Below, one piece after another: positions 52,448 through 61,215 of a stretch of DNA of 64,000 bases; within the stretch, counting starts at the first letter, position 1; every line of letters begins with the position of its first letter. Source of the stretch: Ensifer sp. IC4062 (GTDB lineage: Bacteria; Pseudomonadota; Alphaproteobacteria; Rhizobiales; Rhizobiaceae); contig NZ_JADYVD010000019.1 in assembly GCF_020193575.1 (NCBI RefSeq), forward strand, positions 1 through 64,000, read 5' to 3'. Below the pieces are notes generated by a model, which did not search any database, was not told the DNA's origin, and was given only the letters and a program-made list of their open reading frames with translations. The position numbers and the translations under genes are program-made.

Positions 52448-53398
52448 TCAAAGCGCACCGATTTCCTTCAGCTTTTTGAGAACCTTCGCATTGGGTTCAC
52501 CGGTCTGCGGCAGGCGGTAATGCTTTTCGAAATGCCGGATAGCGGCGCGCGTCTGATCGCCGGCGACGCCATCGACCACGATGTCGGCATAGGCAAGATT
52601 GCTGAGCCCCTTCTGGATGCTCTCCACCATTTCGCTAGAGGCAGGAATGTCGGCCCGAGGAAGCAATGTCCCGTCCTCTTCGGCAGTGCGGATCGCCGCA
52701 GCGACCGGATCGACCTCCGCCGGCGTAGCCTTAGGGGCTGAATAGGGGCGGTCACCGGGGGTTGCGACGGCAAGTCCGGTATCGGCTGTCGCACGCAATG
52801 CCTGCAACAATTCGTCGCTCGCTTCGCCGCTTTGCACACCGCCGGCCTGTTTTTCGAAGCGCAGGATCGCGGCAGACGTTTTTGGGCCAGTGTGCCCATC
52901 CGGCGCTCCATCGTAAAGACCCAGTCGCGCCAACTCTCTTTGTACATCCGCAACAAGCGTCGAGGCAGCCGCGTGTGTGGCCGAAGCTGTTTTCGCCTGC
53001 TCACCCGGTTCGCTTTGTGCGGTGGTCGCGTGGTCGCCGTTCGCCGGCCTTTCGGCGCCTTCCCGTTCGATGACGAAGGTCGTCACGTTGCGAGGCTCGA
53101 CCGGCTCACCATTGGCGGCCGCCAAGCGCTCGGCAACTTCGGGTCCAACCAACGGAATGCGGGTGCGCAGAAGTGGCGACGGGTGGGCACCATGCTGATA
53201 CCACATGGCATTGGCGGCGACGAAACTGAAGACGATGACGAAGGCGGCCGACCCGCCGGCGCCAACAGGGTGGCGCGCCAACATTCTGCCGGTAAACGCA
53301 AGACCGCGAGCGGCGACGGCCAAGCCGCGAAGTGCGAGGCCAGGTCGATTTCGTGCCGCTCTCTTCCGCTCAGCCTGTTTGCGCTTGCGCGGAGCCAT
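52448..53398 (-). CDS. Membrane-anchored peptidoglycan-binding-domain protein
   Basis: A 316-residue protein. Basic N-terminus (RKRKQAERKRA), one membrane helix at about 47-67, a disordered periplasmic linker (about 85-140), then two PG_binding_1-like repeats: VQRELARLGLYDGAPDGHTGPKTSAAILRFEKQAG (about 150-185) and IQKGLSNLAYADIVVDGVAGDQTRAAIRHFEKHYRLPQTGEPNAKVLKKL (about 255-310). It starts within the 3' end of the DivJ-like kinase gene (29-bp overlap), so the two are likely cotranslated. It should hold the cytoplasmic membrane to the wall or act as a wall sensor (inference). Confidence 0.85.
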   Translation of the reverse strand: MAPRKRKQAERKRAARNRPGLALRGLAVAARGLAFTGRMLARHPVGAGGSAAFVIVFSFVAANAMWYQHGAHPSPLLRTRIPLVGPEVAERLAAANGEPVEPRNVTTFVIEREGAERPANGDHATTAQSEPGEQAKTASATHAAASTLVADVQRELARLGLYDGAPDGHTGPKTSAAILRFEKQAGGVQSGEASDELLQALRATADTGLAVATPGDRPYSAPKATPAEVDPVAAAIRTAEEDGTLLPRADIPASSEMVESIQKGLSNLAYADIVVDGVAGDQTRAAIRHFEKHYRLPQTGEPNAKVLKKLKEIGAL

Positions 53399-54926
53399 GT
53401 CCCCGGTCCTCGTCCAATCCTTCGTCCTCGAAGCCGACCTCCCGTGTACGCGCAGCTCCCTCGCTGCGCTCCTTGAGGCGCGGAGGGAAGTCCACTGTAA
53501 CGGGAATGCTCGTTTGTTCGCCGTTCGCAATGCCGGAACCGTCGCGCGGTATCGAGATGACGATTACCGTCCCCTCGCCTTCGGAACTACGGATCGAAAC
53601 ATTGCCCCCGTGCAGTGTTACCAATCCCTTCACCAGCGACAAACCGAGCCCGGTTCCTTCATAGCGGCGCGTATAGTCATTCTGAATCTGGACAAAAGGT
53701 TGGCCGAGCATCTGCAGCTTGTCTTCGGCAATGCCGATGCCCGTGTCGCTCACGGTGAGCTTCAACATTGCGCCGTCGGTTTCGGCGTCGATGATGACCA
53801 GCCCGCCCTGATTGGTAAACTTGATCGCGTTGCCGACAAGATTGATCAATATTTGCTGAAACGCACGCTGATCTGCATTGATCTCGCCAACTGCGCGCGT
53901 GACGCGGCTTGCAAGCCTCACGCCCTTCTCACGCGCCTGATGGGAAAGCATGGCCTCGCAAGCTGCAACGGCATCGGCCACCCGGAAAGGCTCCGGAACA
54001 AGCTCGTAACGGCCAGCCTCGATCTTGCTCATATCAAGCATCGTGTTGACGACAGACAGGAGGTGGGCGCCGGATTTGTGGATCAAGGAGACGTATTCGC
54101 GCTGTCTGTCGTTCTCCAACTTCCCGAAATACTCGCCGGCGAGCACGTCGGAAAAGCCGAGGATGGCGTTGAGCGGGGTGCGCAGTTCATGGCTGACGGC
54201 TGCGAGAAATCGCGTCTTCGCGTCGTTCGCCGATTCGGCATGGGCTGCCTTGGCGGTTGCCTCCGCCCTCAGTCGGGCCTCCTCGGAGACATCGCGAGAT
54301 TGCACGACGATGGCCGTCAGCCGATCCTCGGCATCCCGGACCGGGGTCATCTCACAACGCATGTGCACGAACTGCGCCCCTTCGGCCGGTACCGATATCC
54401 GCTCGAGGCGGATGTCGACCGCCGATCTATCGCCATTCTGGCGTAGCGCATCGATCGCCCTGAGGAACGTGATCCGATCGGAGACGTGGATTTGCTCGAT
54501 GAAGCCGCGGCCGCAGGGATCGCGCATCAGAGTGAGATGTTCGGCAGCATCGCGACCGTGAACGGACAGGACATTGCCGCGAAGGTCATGCACCGTAACG
54601 AGGCCCGCGAAGAGATCATAAGCCGCTGAAAGATCGGGAAACGGAGCCTCAGGCTCGCGATCACCATATGTCTGACGTTGGGAGCCTCGACCAATGGCGG
54701 CGGCCGAGGCCAACAGCGATGCCGAAGCCCACAGCGCAGTGCCCACCGGCAGGGCGGCGGAGACCGGCAATACAGCCATAAGCGCCAGTGGCAGGACCGG
54801 CAGAGCCGTCAGAGAGACGGCTGCGACAGCGCGCAGACGCTTGCAGTCACGATGCGGCAGCCACGCGGCGGCAGTGTCATCCATACGGGATGCCCATCTG
54901 CCAGCCATGTAACGCAATACATTCAC
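53370..54926 (-). CDS. divJ: Sensor histidine kinase, DivJ-like (PdhS family)
   Basis: A 518-residue kinase. Two closely spaced membrane helices at about 33-55 and 57-79, with a very short periplasmic loop, so the N-terminus probably senses membrane state or localises the protein. PAS domain about 100-215, a helical linker (DVSEEARLRAEATAKAAHAESANDAKTRFLA), HisKA with VSHELRTPLNAILGFSDVLAGEYFGKLENDRQREYVSLIHKSGAHLLSVVNTMLDMSKIEAG (H246) and HATPase (about 345-470) with GTGLGLSLVKGLVTLHGG. The H-box region matches DivK-type kinases. In S. meliloti the kinase gene beside a MucR-type gene and the pha2 cluster is DivJ. A GTG at 54926 (AGGG upstream) is used; ATG 54908 is an alternative. Confidence 0.78.
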   Translation of the reverse strand: MNVLRYMAGRWASRMDDTAAAWLPHRDCKRLRAVAAVSLTALPVLPLALMAVLPVSAALPVGTALWASASLLASAAAIGRGSQRQTYGDREPEAPFPDLSAAYDLFAGLVTVHDLRGNVLSVHGRDAAEHLTLMRDPCGRGFIEQIHVSDRITFLRAIDALRQNGDRSAVDIRLERISVPAEGAQFVHMRCEMTPVRDAEDRLTAIVVQSRDVSEEARLRAEATAKAAHAESANDAKTRFLAAVSHELRTPLNAILGFSDVLAGEYFGKLENDRQREYVSLIHKSGAHLLSVVNTMLDMSKIEAGRYELVPEPFRVADAVAACEAMLSHQAREKGVRLASRVTRAVGEINADQRAFQQILINLVGNAIKFTNQGGLVIIDAETDGAMLKLTVSDTGIGIAEDKLQMLGQPFVQIQNDYTRRYEGTGLGLSLVKGLVTLHGGNVSIRSSEGEGTVIVISIPRDGSGIANGEQTSIPVTVDFPPRLKERSEGAARTREVGFEDEGLDEDRGHGSAQAQTG

Positions 54927-55543
54927 GCTTTGCCCTGCCACCTTTGTTGTTTCTTTCGAGCCGATCCGGAACGCCTTATTCGCTTTTCGAAGGGGGTTTG
55001 GCCGGGCTGTCTCGTGATGGTCCGAATCTCGCACCCCCGACTTAATGAAACAATAAACGGGCCACCTCGGAGCGGACGCAAAACGGGCGAAAAATCCTGT
55101 TTTGGGGCAATTCCGGCGAGCTTCGCTCCTTGTGGTTAACGGGGCGTAAGCGACGGATTTCCGTGGATTTTTCGTTTCCTGTTAAGAATTTGGGCAGCGT
55201 CTTTGAGGCCTATCGCCCGCGCCATCGGCAGTCGCTGGCCAGAGCCTTGCCTTGAACCTTAACGGAAATCGCTAAAATTTGAGATAAATGCCACCTCGGA
55301 CACCGAAATCTCGCAGTTCATTAAAATTCGAGATAAATTCCACTGGTTTTGGAAAAGCGACCTTGTGATTCCCGCTCTAATGTCCGTCGCAACGCATGGA
55401 GGAGCCGGACGCGTGACCGGTTCCGGCCATGGAGCGGATGCAAGCGGGCGTGTGTGTTAGGCGATGCCTCGTCCGGGACTGTCGACAAAGGCAAAATCGG
55501 TTTAAAGACCGGGCCTGCGGCAGGCGAAAAAGGTGGGCGGAAG
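54927..55543. other. Divergent promoter region, DivJ-like and DUF5330 genes
   Basis: A 617-bp stretch without a convincing gene. It holds a 21-bp direct repeat at 55274 and 55323 and AT-richer sequence around 55140-55340. Open frames in the first 110 bases on the minus strand are extensions of the kinase frame. Confidence 0.5.
55274..55343 (+). repeat. Pair of 21-bp direct repeats, 49 bp apart
   Basis: AAAATTTGAGATAAATGCC-AC (55274-55294) and AAAATTCGAGATAAATTCC-AC (55323-55343) agree at 19 of 21 positions and are offset by 49 bp, close to five helical turns. They lie upstream of the DUF5330 gene and about 350 bp upstream of the DivJ-like start. Confidence 0.6.
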
Positions 55544-55975
55544 ATGTGGTTTCTCGTCAAGGCAGCATTCTGGTTTTCTCTGGTCCTGGTTCTCCTGCCG
55601 TTCCTGGATCCCTCGAGCACCGAGAAGCTTCAGCACGGACCGAAGGTGGAGATCGGCGACACCTTTTCGGCCGCCAGCGAGGCGTTCCAATATGTAAGCG
55701 CCATCTGCATTCAGAAGCCAGACGTCTGCGAGAAGGGCGCCGAGACTTTCGTTGCGCTTGGCCATCGAGCCCGTGAAGGCGCGCGCATCGCTTACGAATT
55801 TCTCGACATGCAGTTCGCCGAAACCGATGCTGGCGCACCGGATGCCAAGATCATGACGGGCACGGTCACATCCACGGACGCTTCGCATGACGAAGCGGAT
55901 CGTAGCGCGCCGACCTTCAAGCGCACGCCGGTTCCGGAGAAGCGTCTCGACCCAAAGGCCGCTGTGGCCCGGTAA
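55544..55975 (+). CDS. DUF5330 family protein
   Basis: A 143-residue protein. GGTGGGCGGA precedes the ATG at 55544. N-terminal hydrophobic helix (MWFLVKAAFWFSLVLVLLPFL, about 1-21), periplasmic helical region with SAASEAFQYVSAICIQKPDVCEKGAETFVALGHRAREGARIAYEFLD (two cysteines spaced as a possible disulfide), and a charged disordered tail. Resembles the rhizobial DUF5330 group. Function unknown. A strong intrinsic terminator follows at 56041. Confidence 0.8.
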   Translation: MWFLVKAAFWFSLVLVLLPFLDPSSTEKLQHGPKVEIGDTFSAASEAFQYVSAICIQKPDVCEKGAETFVALGHRAREGARIAYEFLDMQFAETDAGAPDAKIMTGTVTSTDASHDEADRSAPTFKRTPVPEKRLDPKAAVAR

Positions 55976-56040
55976 CGACTGGCTGCTACGTACGCCGGCA
56001 GTCGCCACTCCAACTGCCTGATTAGCCGTTCCGTTCCGGC

Positions 56041-56077
56041 CGCCGCGAGGATGCCCATCCGTCGCGGCGCTTTTTTT
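56041..56077 (+). terminator. Intrinsic terminator after DUF5330 gene
   Basis: CGCCGCGA (56041-56048), a 13-nt loop, TCGCGGCG (56062-56069), C, then seven T (56071-56077). A perfect 8-bp GC-rich stem plus T-run, 66 nt after the DUF5330 stop. Confidence 0.85.
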
Positions 56078-56242
56078 GGACGAATGGGGCGACAGTCGCG
56101 ACGATGTTTGGTTCGGAACGGTATTGGCTGTTCTCATTGCCGCCCGCATCTCCTATATGAGTGGGTGAGATCCCGGTGACGCCTGCATGCGCGGGATGAA
56201 GAAGGCGCAGCTTGCGAAAAGGCGCCGAGAATCGGACGGACT

Positions 56243-56665
56243 ATGACTTCACTCGACCAGATCATTGACGACTTTTCCTTCCTCGACGAGTGGGAGGACC
56301 GCTACCGCTATGTGATCGAGCTGGGCAAGAGTCTGCCGGAGATGCCGGAGGCCTTACGGACGAGCGAGAACAAGGTTCAGGGCTGTGCAAGCCAGGTATG
56401 GCTTGTGACACACACGAGCGGTGACCCGGCGAACCCCGTCCTCACCTTTGAAGGCGAATCCGACGCCCATATCGTCCGGGGTCTCGTGGCAATTGTCCTC
56501 GCGCTCTATTCCGGCAAGCACGCTACCGAAATTGCCAAGCTCGATGCCCTCGACGTCTTCGGCAAGATCGGTCTCATCGAGCACCTGTCGTCGCAGCGCG
56601 CAAATGGCCTGCGCTCCATGGTCCGGCGGATCAAGAGCGAGGCGGAGGTCAGGCTGGCCGCCTGA
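56243..56665 (+). CDS. sufE: SufE-like sulfur acceptor protein
   Basis: A 140-residue cytosolic protein. SufE signature with the active cysteine C48 in NKVQGCASQVWLV, which accepts persulfide sulfur from cysteine desulfurase SufS for iron-sulfur cluster assembly. It starts MTSLDQIIDDFSFLDEWEDRYRYVIELGKSLPEMPE, also typical. Length is normal for the family (about 138-140). It is not near suf genes here, so it may serve a stand-alone desulfurase or be regulated apart from the suf operon. Confidence 0.93.
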   Translation: MTSLDQIIDDFSFLDEWEDRYRYVIELGKSLPEMPEALRTSENKVQGCASQVWLVTHTSGDPANPVLTFEGESDAHIVRGLVAIVLALYSGKHATEIAKLDALDVFGKIGLIEHLSSQRANGLRSMVRRIKSEAEVRLAA

Positions 56666-56807
56666 CGCGGCGCGGTTCGCTCGGTCGGGATCTTATCGCA
56701 AAAAACGAAGAAGGCCGGGCGCTAGCTCGACCGACCTTCCTTTCAAGCCTAAACGCTGGGCACACTTGTCAGTGCGCTCAGTCTTGCCGGCAAAACGGCA
56801 GCCGGGA

Positions 56808-57239
56808 TTACTTGCCGCGGCGCTTGCGACGCTGTCCGAGGCCCATCTCCTTGGCGAGACGCGAGCGGGCTTCCGCATAGGCGGGCGCCACCATCGGATA
56901 GTCCGCAGGCAGATCCCACTTTTCGCGATACTCTTCAGGCGAAAGATTGTGATGGGTCATCAGGTGGCGCTTCAGCGACTTGAATGTGCCGCCGCATTCG
57001 AGGCAGGTGATCTGATCATCCTGAACCGACTTGCGCACCGAAACGGCGGGTTTCGGCTTCTCGACCGGAACCACCACCGGTGCAGGAGCCGTCGTGTTGT
57101 TAAGCGCCGAGTGAACATCGGCTATGAGCGTCGGAAGCTCGCCAACCGGAACCACGTGGTTGCTTACATAGGCGGCAACGATTTCCGCCGTCAACTCAAC
57201 CAGGAGTTCGTGGCTCGCGCCGGGCGTGGTTTCTGTCAT
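56808..57239 (-). CDS. MucR/Ros family zinc-finger transcriptional regulator
   Basis: A 143-residue DNA-binding protein. N-terminal oligomerisation region (about 10-45), Pro/Val-rich linker (about 50-65), and the Ros/MucR zinc finger: [59 protein letters not shown]. The Cys2-His2 finger (CLEC, HLMTHH) plus the following C-terminal helix is diagnostic. MucR-type proteins act like H-NS, binding AT-rich DNA with TpA steps, and repress exopolysaccharide, motility and other genes. The upstream 330 bp are AT-rich, fitting autoregulation. In S. meliloti a mucR paralogue sits next to the pha2 cluster; this is probably that gene. Confidence 0.92.
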   Translation of the reverse strand: MTETTPGASHELLVELTAEIVAAYVSNHVVPVGELPTLIADVHSALNNTTAPAPVVVPVEKPKPAVSVRKSVQDDQITCLECGGTFKSLKRHLMTHHNLSPEEYREKWDLPADYPMVAPAYAEARSRLAKEMGLGQRRKRRGK

Positions 57240-57644
57240 TTCTTTCTCCTATCGGAATCCAGCAACAAATCTGAAACAGCGTTTCAGAGGAGGAACTCGC
57301 GAAACTGCCGCCGAACAGCGTCCGCTGCCTTGGAATTGACCGATAACTGCGCGGCAAGGACCAAGGTTCTGCCGCAACATCAAGGCTCGAATTGGGATAG
57401 CGAAACCCGCCACCAAGGCATCAGGACAACCGACACCTCAAAGCAACGGATAATATTCACAACTCAAGCTGGAATTTCAGTTCAAAGTATTTTCCACGAC
57501 GACACTTTGCATTTACTGCATTAACATTGATCGCCGAAAAGTCCAAACATAATTTTATGGAATAGCAGCAACTTTATTCCAATTTGCTAAAATTGTCACC
57601 GCACGCGGAATTGTTCGGAAATACAGAGACAGAAACGGCGTCGA
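57240..57644. other. AT-rich promoter region of the MucR-like gene
   Basis: These 405 bases between the end of mrpG and the MucR-type gene contain no gene. The part 57440-57600 is AT-rich with many TpA steps (for instance GGATAATATTCAC and GCATTTACTGCATTAAC), a likely site for autoregulation. The end of the antiporter operon lies at its right edge. Confidence 0.5.
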
Positions 57645-58004
57645 TCAAAGCCGACGTGGCTCTTCCTTTTGTGGAAGCTGATCTATTACCGACAGTTTCG
57701 TCAGTCTGTAACCCGCCTGGTGCGCGGCTTTGGCCAAGAGGTGGGCCGAGATCGGCGCGGTCAGGACGAAGAAAACAAAGCCGGCGAGCGCCCGCACCAA
57801 AATTGCACCATCGAGGGAATGCAACCCAGCCGCCAGAAGCAAAAGGCCGGAGCCGATGGTTCCCGCTTTCGACGCTGCATGCATGCGTGTGTAGAGGTCG
57901 GGAAACCGAACGATCCCCAGAGCTGCTAGCAACGAGAAAGAGGCACCGACGACGACGATCAGCGCGACGAGCAGCGCGACTGCGGAATTGACTTGCGCTT
58001 CCAT
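57645..58004 (-). CDS. mrpG: Mrp/Pha cation/proton antiporter subunit G
   Basis: A 119-residue inner-membrane protein with three helices. Signature [52 protein letters not shown], the invariant G..R.PD.Y.R.HA..K..T.G. Ends in a polar tail. The ATG at 58004 overlaps the stop of mrpF. Last of seven genes (A-B-C-D-E-F-G) of a Na+ or K+/H+ antiporter complex, called pha in rhizobia. Confidence 0.93.
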   Translation of the reverse strand: MEAQVNSAVALLVALIVVVGASFSLLAALGIVRFPDLYTRMHAASKAGTIGSGLLLLAAGLHSLDGAILVRALAGFVFFVLTAPISAHLLAKAAHQAGYRLTKLSVIDQLPQKEEPRRL

Positions 58005-58378
58005 CAGCGTGCTCCACGGTGTTTGCGACCCACTGCCTGGGTGGCTTTGCCGCGCTTCGGAAGTGTCTTTTTGGCCGAAGCGGCCTCCGCAGATTGTTCC
58101 GGTGCCAGTCCGCGCGTCAGGATAAAACGGGCGAAGGCCACGGTCGCTAGAAAGCCGACCAGGCCCAAAGCGATGGCGATGTCTATGTAAAGGTCGAAGC
58201 CAGTCTTGATGGCGATCACGGCGATCAAACCGATCGCAATCGCCACGAGCATATCGAGCCCAAGGACGCGGTCCGGCAAGGTTGGCCCCCGGACAATACG
58301 CAACACCGTCAGCAACAGGGCTGCGGAGAGGAGCAGCAGCGCGAAGCCGATCGCTGCGGAGAGCACGGTCTGAGCCAT
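58004..58378 (-). CDS. mrpF: Mrp/Pha antiporter subunit F
   Basis: A 124-residue membrane protein with three helices: [82 protein letters not shown]. The R..GPT..DR...LD segment is diagnostic for MrpF. The C-terminal 30 residues are basic. The ATG at 58378 overlaps the mrpE stop; a GTG one codon upstream is less likely. Confidence 0.92.
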   Translation of the reverse strand: MAQTVLSAAIGFALLLLSAALLLTVLRIVRGPTLPDRVLGLDMLVAIAIGLIAVIAIKTGFDLYIDIAIALGLVGFLATVAFARFILTRGLAPEQSAEAASAKKTLPKRGKATQAVGRKHRGAR

Positions 58379-58854
58379 CACGTTTCAAAGGCCTCCCGAA
58401 TTCGGCGTTCGAAGCCGCGCGCGATGTCCCGTCGGAGCGCACCGGGGTCGGCGCAATCGAGCGCGTGGACATAAAGGGTCTTGCGATCGTCGGAGACGTC
58501 GACCGAAAGGGTTCCCGGCGTCAGAGTGATGAGATTGGCAAGCAGGGTGATCTCGAAATCGCTCCTGAGCGTCAGCGGATAGGAGAAGATGCCGGGCTTA
58601 AGCACCATCTTCGGCTGCATGACGAGAATGGCGACCTTGGTCGCCGAAACGGCGAGTTCCTTGAAGAAGAGCAGCATGAGAAGCACCATGCGCAGAGGCC
58701 GTATCGGATAGGTCACCGGCCGCAGTTCGCGCCGGATGAGCGCCAGCGACAGCGCGCCGACCAGAAAGCCGAGCACGAGATTTGCGAGGGTGAAGCTCGA
58801 ACTGATCGCACCCCAAATGACGGTGAAGATCAGGTTTATCGCGAGGAACTTCAT
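58378..58854 (-). CDS. mrpE: Mrp/Pha antiporter subunit E
   Basis: A 158-residue protein with two N-terminal helices then a cytoplasmic domain. Matches Mrp[73 protein letters not shown], the [10 protein letters not shown]....+.L.VH signature. Overlaps mrpD (58851) and mrpF at its two ends. Confidence 0.93.
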   Translation of the reverse strand: MKFLAINLIFTVIWGAISSSFTLANLVLGFLVGALSLALIRRELRPVTYPIRPLRMVLLMLLFFKELAVSATKVAILVMQPKMVLKPGIFSYPLTLRSDFEITLLANLITLTPGTLSVDVSDDRKTLYVHALDCADPGALRRDIARGFERRIREAFET

Positions 58855-60410
58855 TGCAGGCCTCCCGCGGGAAAGACGGAATTCAGATAAGCTGACGGCT
58901 CAGCAAGCCCCGCGGCGGCACTCTGGATCGTCGCCAGCAACGGCTCCGGATAAAGGCCGACCCCGAGCGGAAGGAGGGAAAGGGCCGCAAGAGGCGCCAA
59001 TACGGCCGACGGCAGCTGCACGGTCTCGTCAGCCGCTGCGGCATCGTCACGCCAGTAGGCAAGGAGGAACATTCGGCCGGTCGCAATCACCGTGCAGAAG
59101 CCAGCGAGAAGGAGTGCCGCCGCAAGCCACCAGGCGCCGATGTCGAGCGCCGCTTTGACGAGCATAACCTTCGGCCAGAACCCGGAAAAGGGCGGTAGCC
59201 CGGAGACGGCAAAGCACAACATCAGGGTCAGCGCGGCGAACGCCACGTTCTTGCGGTAGAGACCCGAGACCGTAGCTATAGAAGAGTCACCGCCGAGCCG
59301 CGCGGCGATTCCGGCGGCGAAATAGAGGCCAGTCATCACCAGCATCGAGTGCAGTGCATAGAAGATCGCCCCGCCGATACCGCCGGGACCGCCGACGGCA
59401 ATCCCCGCCAGCATCGAACCGATCCCTGAAACCACGAGATAGCCAAGGATGCGACGGAAGTCCGTCTGCGCCAGGGCGCCGAGCACACCGACGATCATCG
59501 TCAGCGCTCCCGCAAGCGCCATGACGAAGCTCAACTCTTCTCTTTCAACCGGGAAAAGCATCACCAGCACACGGATCAGAGCGTAGATTCCGACCTTGGT
59601 GAGCAGACCGGCAAAAAGCGCCGACACGACGACGCGCGGAGTGTGGTAGGAGGCCGGCAGCCAAAAATTCACAGGGAATGCCGCGGCCTTCATGCCGAAG
59701 GCGAGCACATAAAGTGCCGTCAGCGTCGTCAACGGCGCGCCGCCCCGCAAGCCTTCCGCCTTACGGGCGATGTCGGCCATGTTCAGCGTCCCGAACACGG
59801 CATAAAGATAGCCCGTCGCGACCAGAAACAGCGTCGTCGCCACGAGATTCAGGAAGCCGTACTTCACTGTGCCGTCGATCTGCTCGGGCTCGGAACCGAG
59901 AACCAGCAGACCGAAAGAGGAAATCAGCAGAACTTCGAACCAGACGTAGAGGTTGAACACGTCCCCGGTCAGGAAGGCGCCGGAGACGCCCGCCATCAGC
60001 AGCATCAGGAACGGATAGAAGCCGTAGCGCCTACCGCTGTCGTTGATATCGGCGAGCGAGAAGATACCGCCGGCGAGCGCAACGATTGCCGCGACCAGAG
60101 CGAAGAGCGAGCCGGTCAGATCGGCCGTGAAGGCGATGCCGAAGGGCGGCAACCATCGACCCATGACCATGGTCACCGGCCCCTTGGTTGCCACATGTCC
60201 AAGCAGCAGCGCATCGATCAGGACAAGCCCTGCGAGCCCTGCAACCGCGATGATCGAATGAAGGCCGATCGGGCGGCGCAACATAACCAGAAGCGCGCCG
60301 ATAGCGAAGCACCATGCGACCGGCAGGATCACCAGCCAATCGGCAAAAGTCGTCGGGCCGAGAACGAGCGCGGCGGAAAGATCGACGGGGGATGAAGTCG
60401 GGACAGCCAT
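58851..60410 (-). CDS. mrpD: Mrp/Pha antiporter subunit D
   Basis: A 519-residue membrane protein with about 14 helices, homologous to NuoM/NuoN of complex I. Visible features are YVWFEVLLISSFGLLVLGSEPEQIDGTVKYGFLNLVATTLFLVATGYLYAVFGTLN with the conserved helix-5 Glu, FGMKAAAFPVNFWLPASYHTPRVVVSALFAGLLTKVGIYAL with conserved Lys, and AQTDFRRILGYLVVSGIG. The ATG at 60410 follows the mrpC stop closely; a TTG at 60422 is an alternative. Forms the proton/cation channel with MrpA. Confidence 0.94.
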   Translation of the reverse strand: MAVPTSSPVDLSAALVLGPTTFADWLVILPVAWCFAIGALLVMLRRPIGLHSIIAVAGLAGLVLIDALLLGHVATKGPVTMVMGRWLPPFGIAFTADLTGSLFALVAAIVALAGGIFSLADINDSGRRYGFYPFLMLLMAGVSGAFLTGDVFNLYVWFEVLLISSFGLLVLGSEPEQIDGTVKYGFLNLVATTLFLVATGYLYAVFGTLNMADIARKAEGLRGGAPLTTLTALYVLAFGMKAAAFPVNFWLPASYHTPRVVVSALFAGLLTKVGIYALIRVLVMLFPVEREELSFVMALAGALTMIVGVLGALAQTDFRRILGYLVVSGIGSMLAGIAVGGPGGIGGAIFYALHSMLVMTGLYFAAGIAARLGGDSSIATVSGLYRKNVAFAALTLMLCFAVSGLPPFSGFWPKVMLVKAALDIGAWWLAAALLLAGFCTVIATGRMFLLAYWRDDAAAADETVQLPSAVLAPLAALSLLPLGVGLYPEPLLATIQSAAAGLAEPSAYLNSVFPAGGLQ

Positions 60411-60418
60411 GGGGTCGA

Positions 60419-60796
60419 TCAATATCCAAGCGGCGGCATCGGTTCCTTCGCCGGCTCGGCCACGCGCATCTCGTCCGTGTTGTCGGTCGACAGATCCTCA
60501 TAGGCGCGCCAGGCGAGAACCAGCAGGAAGGCGAAGAAGGAAAAGGAAATAACGATCGCGGTCAGGATCAGCGCCTGCGGCAACGCATTGGCGGCAGGGC
60601 CGTCTAGCGCGTCGGCACCGCCGGCAATGACCGGCGGCACGCCGCGCGTGAGCCGCCCGCCGGTGAAGATCAACAGGTTGACGGCATTGCCGAGAACCGC
60701 CACGCCGAGGAGCACGCGGATGATGAACTTCGACAGCATCAGGTAGACAGCGACAGTGAAGAAAATGCCCACGAGCAATGCAAACCAGGCCTCCAT
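60419..60796 (-). CDS. mrpC: Mrp/Pha antiporter subunit C
   Basis: A 125-residue membrane protein with three helices, NuoK-like: LVGIFFTVAVYLMLSKFIIRVLLGVAVLGNAVNLLIFTGGRL and DGPAANALPQALILTAIVISFSFFAFLLVLAWRAYEDL. The DPLPQALVLTAIVI-type segment is the family hallmark. The ATG at 60796 overlaps the mrpB stop. Confidence 0.94.
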   Translation of the reverse strand: MEAWFALLVGIFFTVAVYLMLSKFIIRVLLGVAVLGNAVNLLIFTGGRLTRGVPPVIAGGADALDGPAANALPQALILTAIVISFSFFAFLLVLAWRAYEDLSTDNTDEMRVAEPAKEPMPPLGY

Positions 60797-61215
60797 CACT
60801 CGCCTCCCCGTTCTTCAAGCGAAAGCGCGACCGAACTGATGGATCCGACAACCACGAGATAAACGCCGGTATCGAAGAGCATGACGGTCGAGAGCGGGAT
60901 CTCGACACCGAAAATCGACGGATAGACCCACAGCCCGGTCATGAAGGGTACATGTGCAAAGAGCGAAATCAGACCCGCGACCGTCGCGGCAAAGAGTCCC
61001 GCGCCGGCGATCGCCAGCGGATGGAAATAGATCGCACGCCTTACAGTCTCGACGCCGTGGGCGATGCCGTAGATCGCCAAGGCGGAAACGGCGATCAACC
61101 CGCCGATAAACCCGCCGCCCGGTTCGTTATGGCCCCGCAAGAGGACGAAGATCGAGAACAGCGTCATCAAGCTTGTCAGGAACGGCGCGACCGTACGGAA
61201 AATCACCGATTTCAT
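60796..61215 (-). CDS. mrpB: Mrp/Pha antiporter subunit B
   Basis: A 139-residue membrane protein with four helices: [54 protein letters not shown], with the invariant G.N.PGGGF..GL. Second half [26 protein letters not shown]. Overlaps mrpA (61212) by 4 bp. MrpB normally sits beside the C-terminal part of MrpA. Confidence 0.94.
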   Translation of the reverse strand: MKSVIFRTVAPFLTSLMTLFSIFVLLRGHNEPGGGFIGGLIAVSALAIYGIAHGVETVRRAIYFHPLAIAGAGLFAATVAGLISLFAHVPFMTGLWVYPSIFGVEIPLSTVMLFDTGVYLVVVGSISSVALSLEERGGE

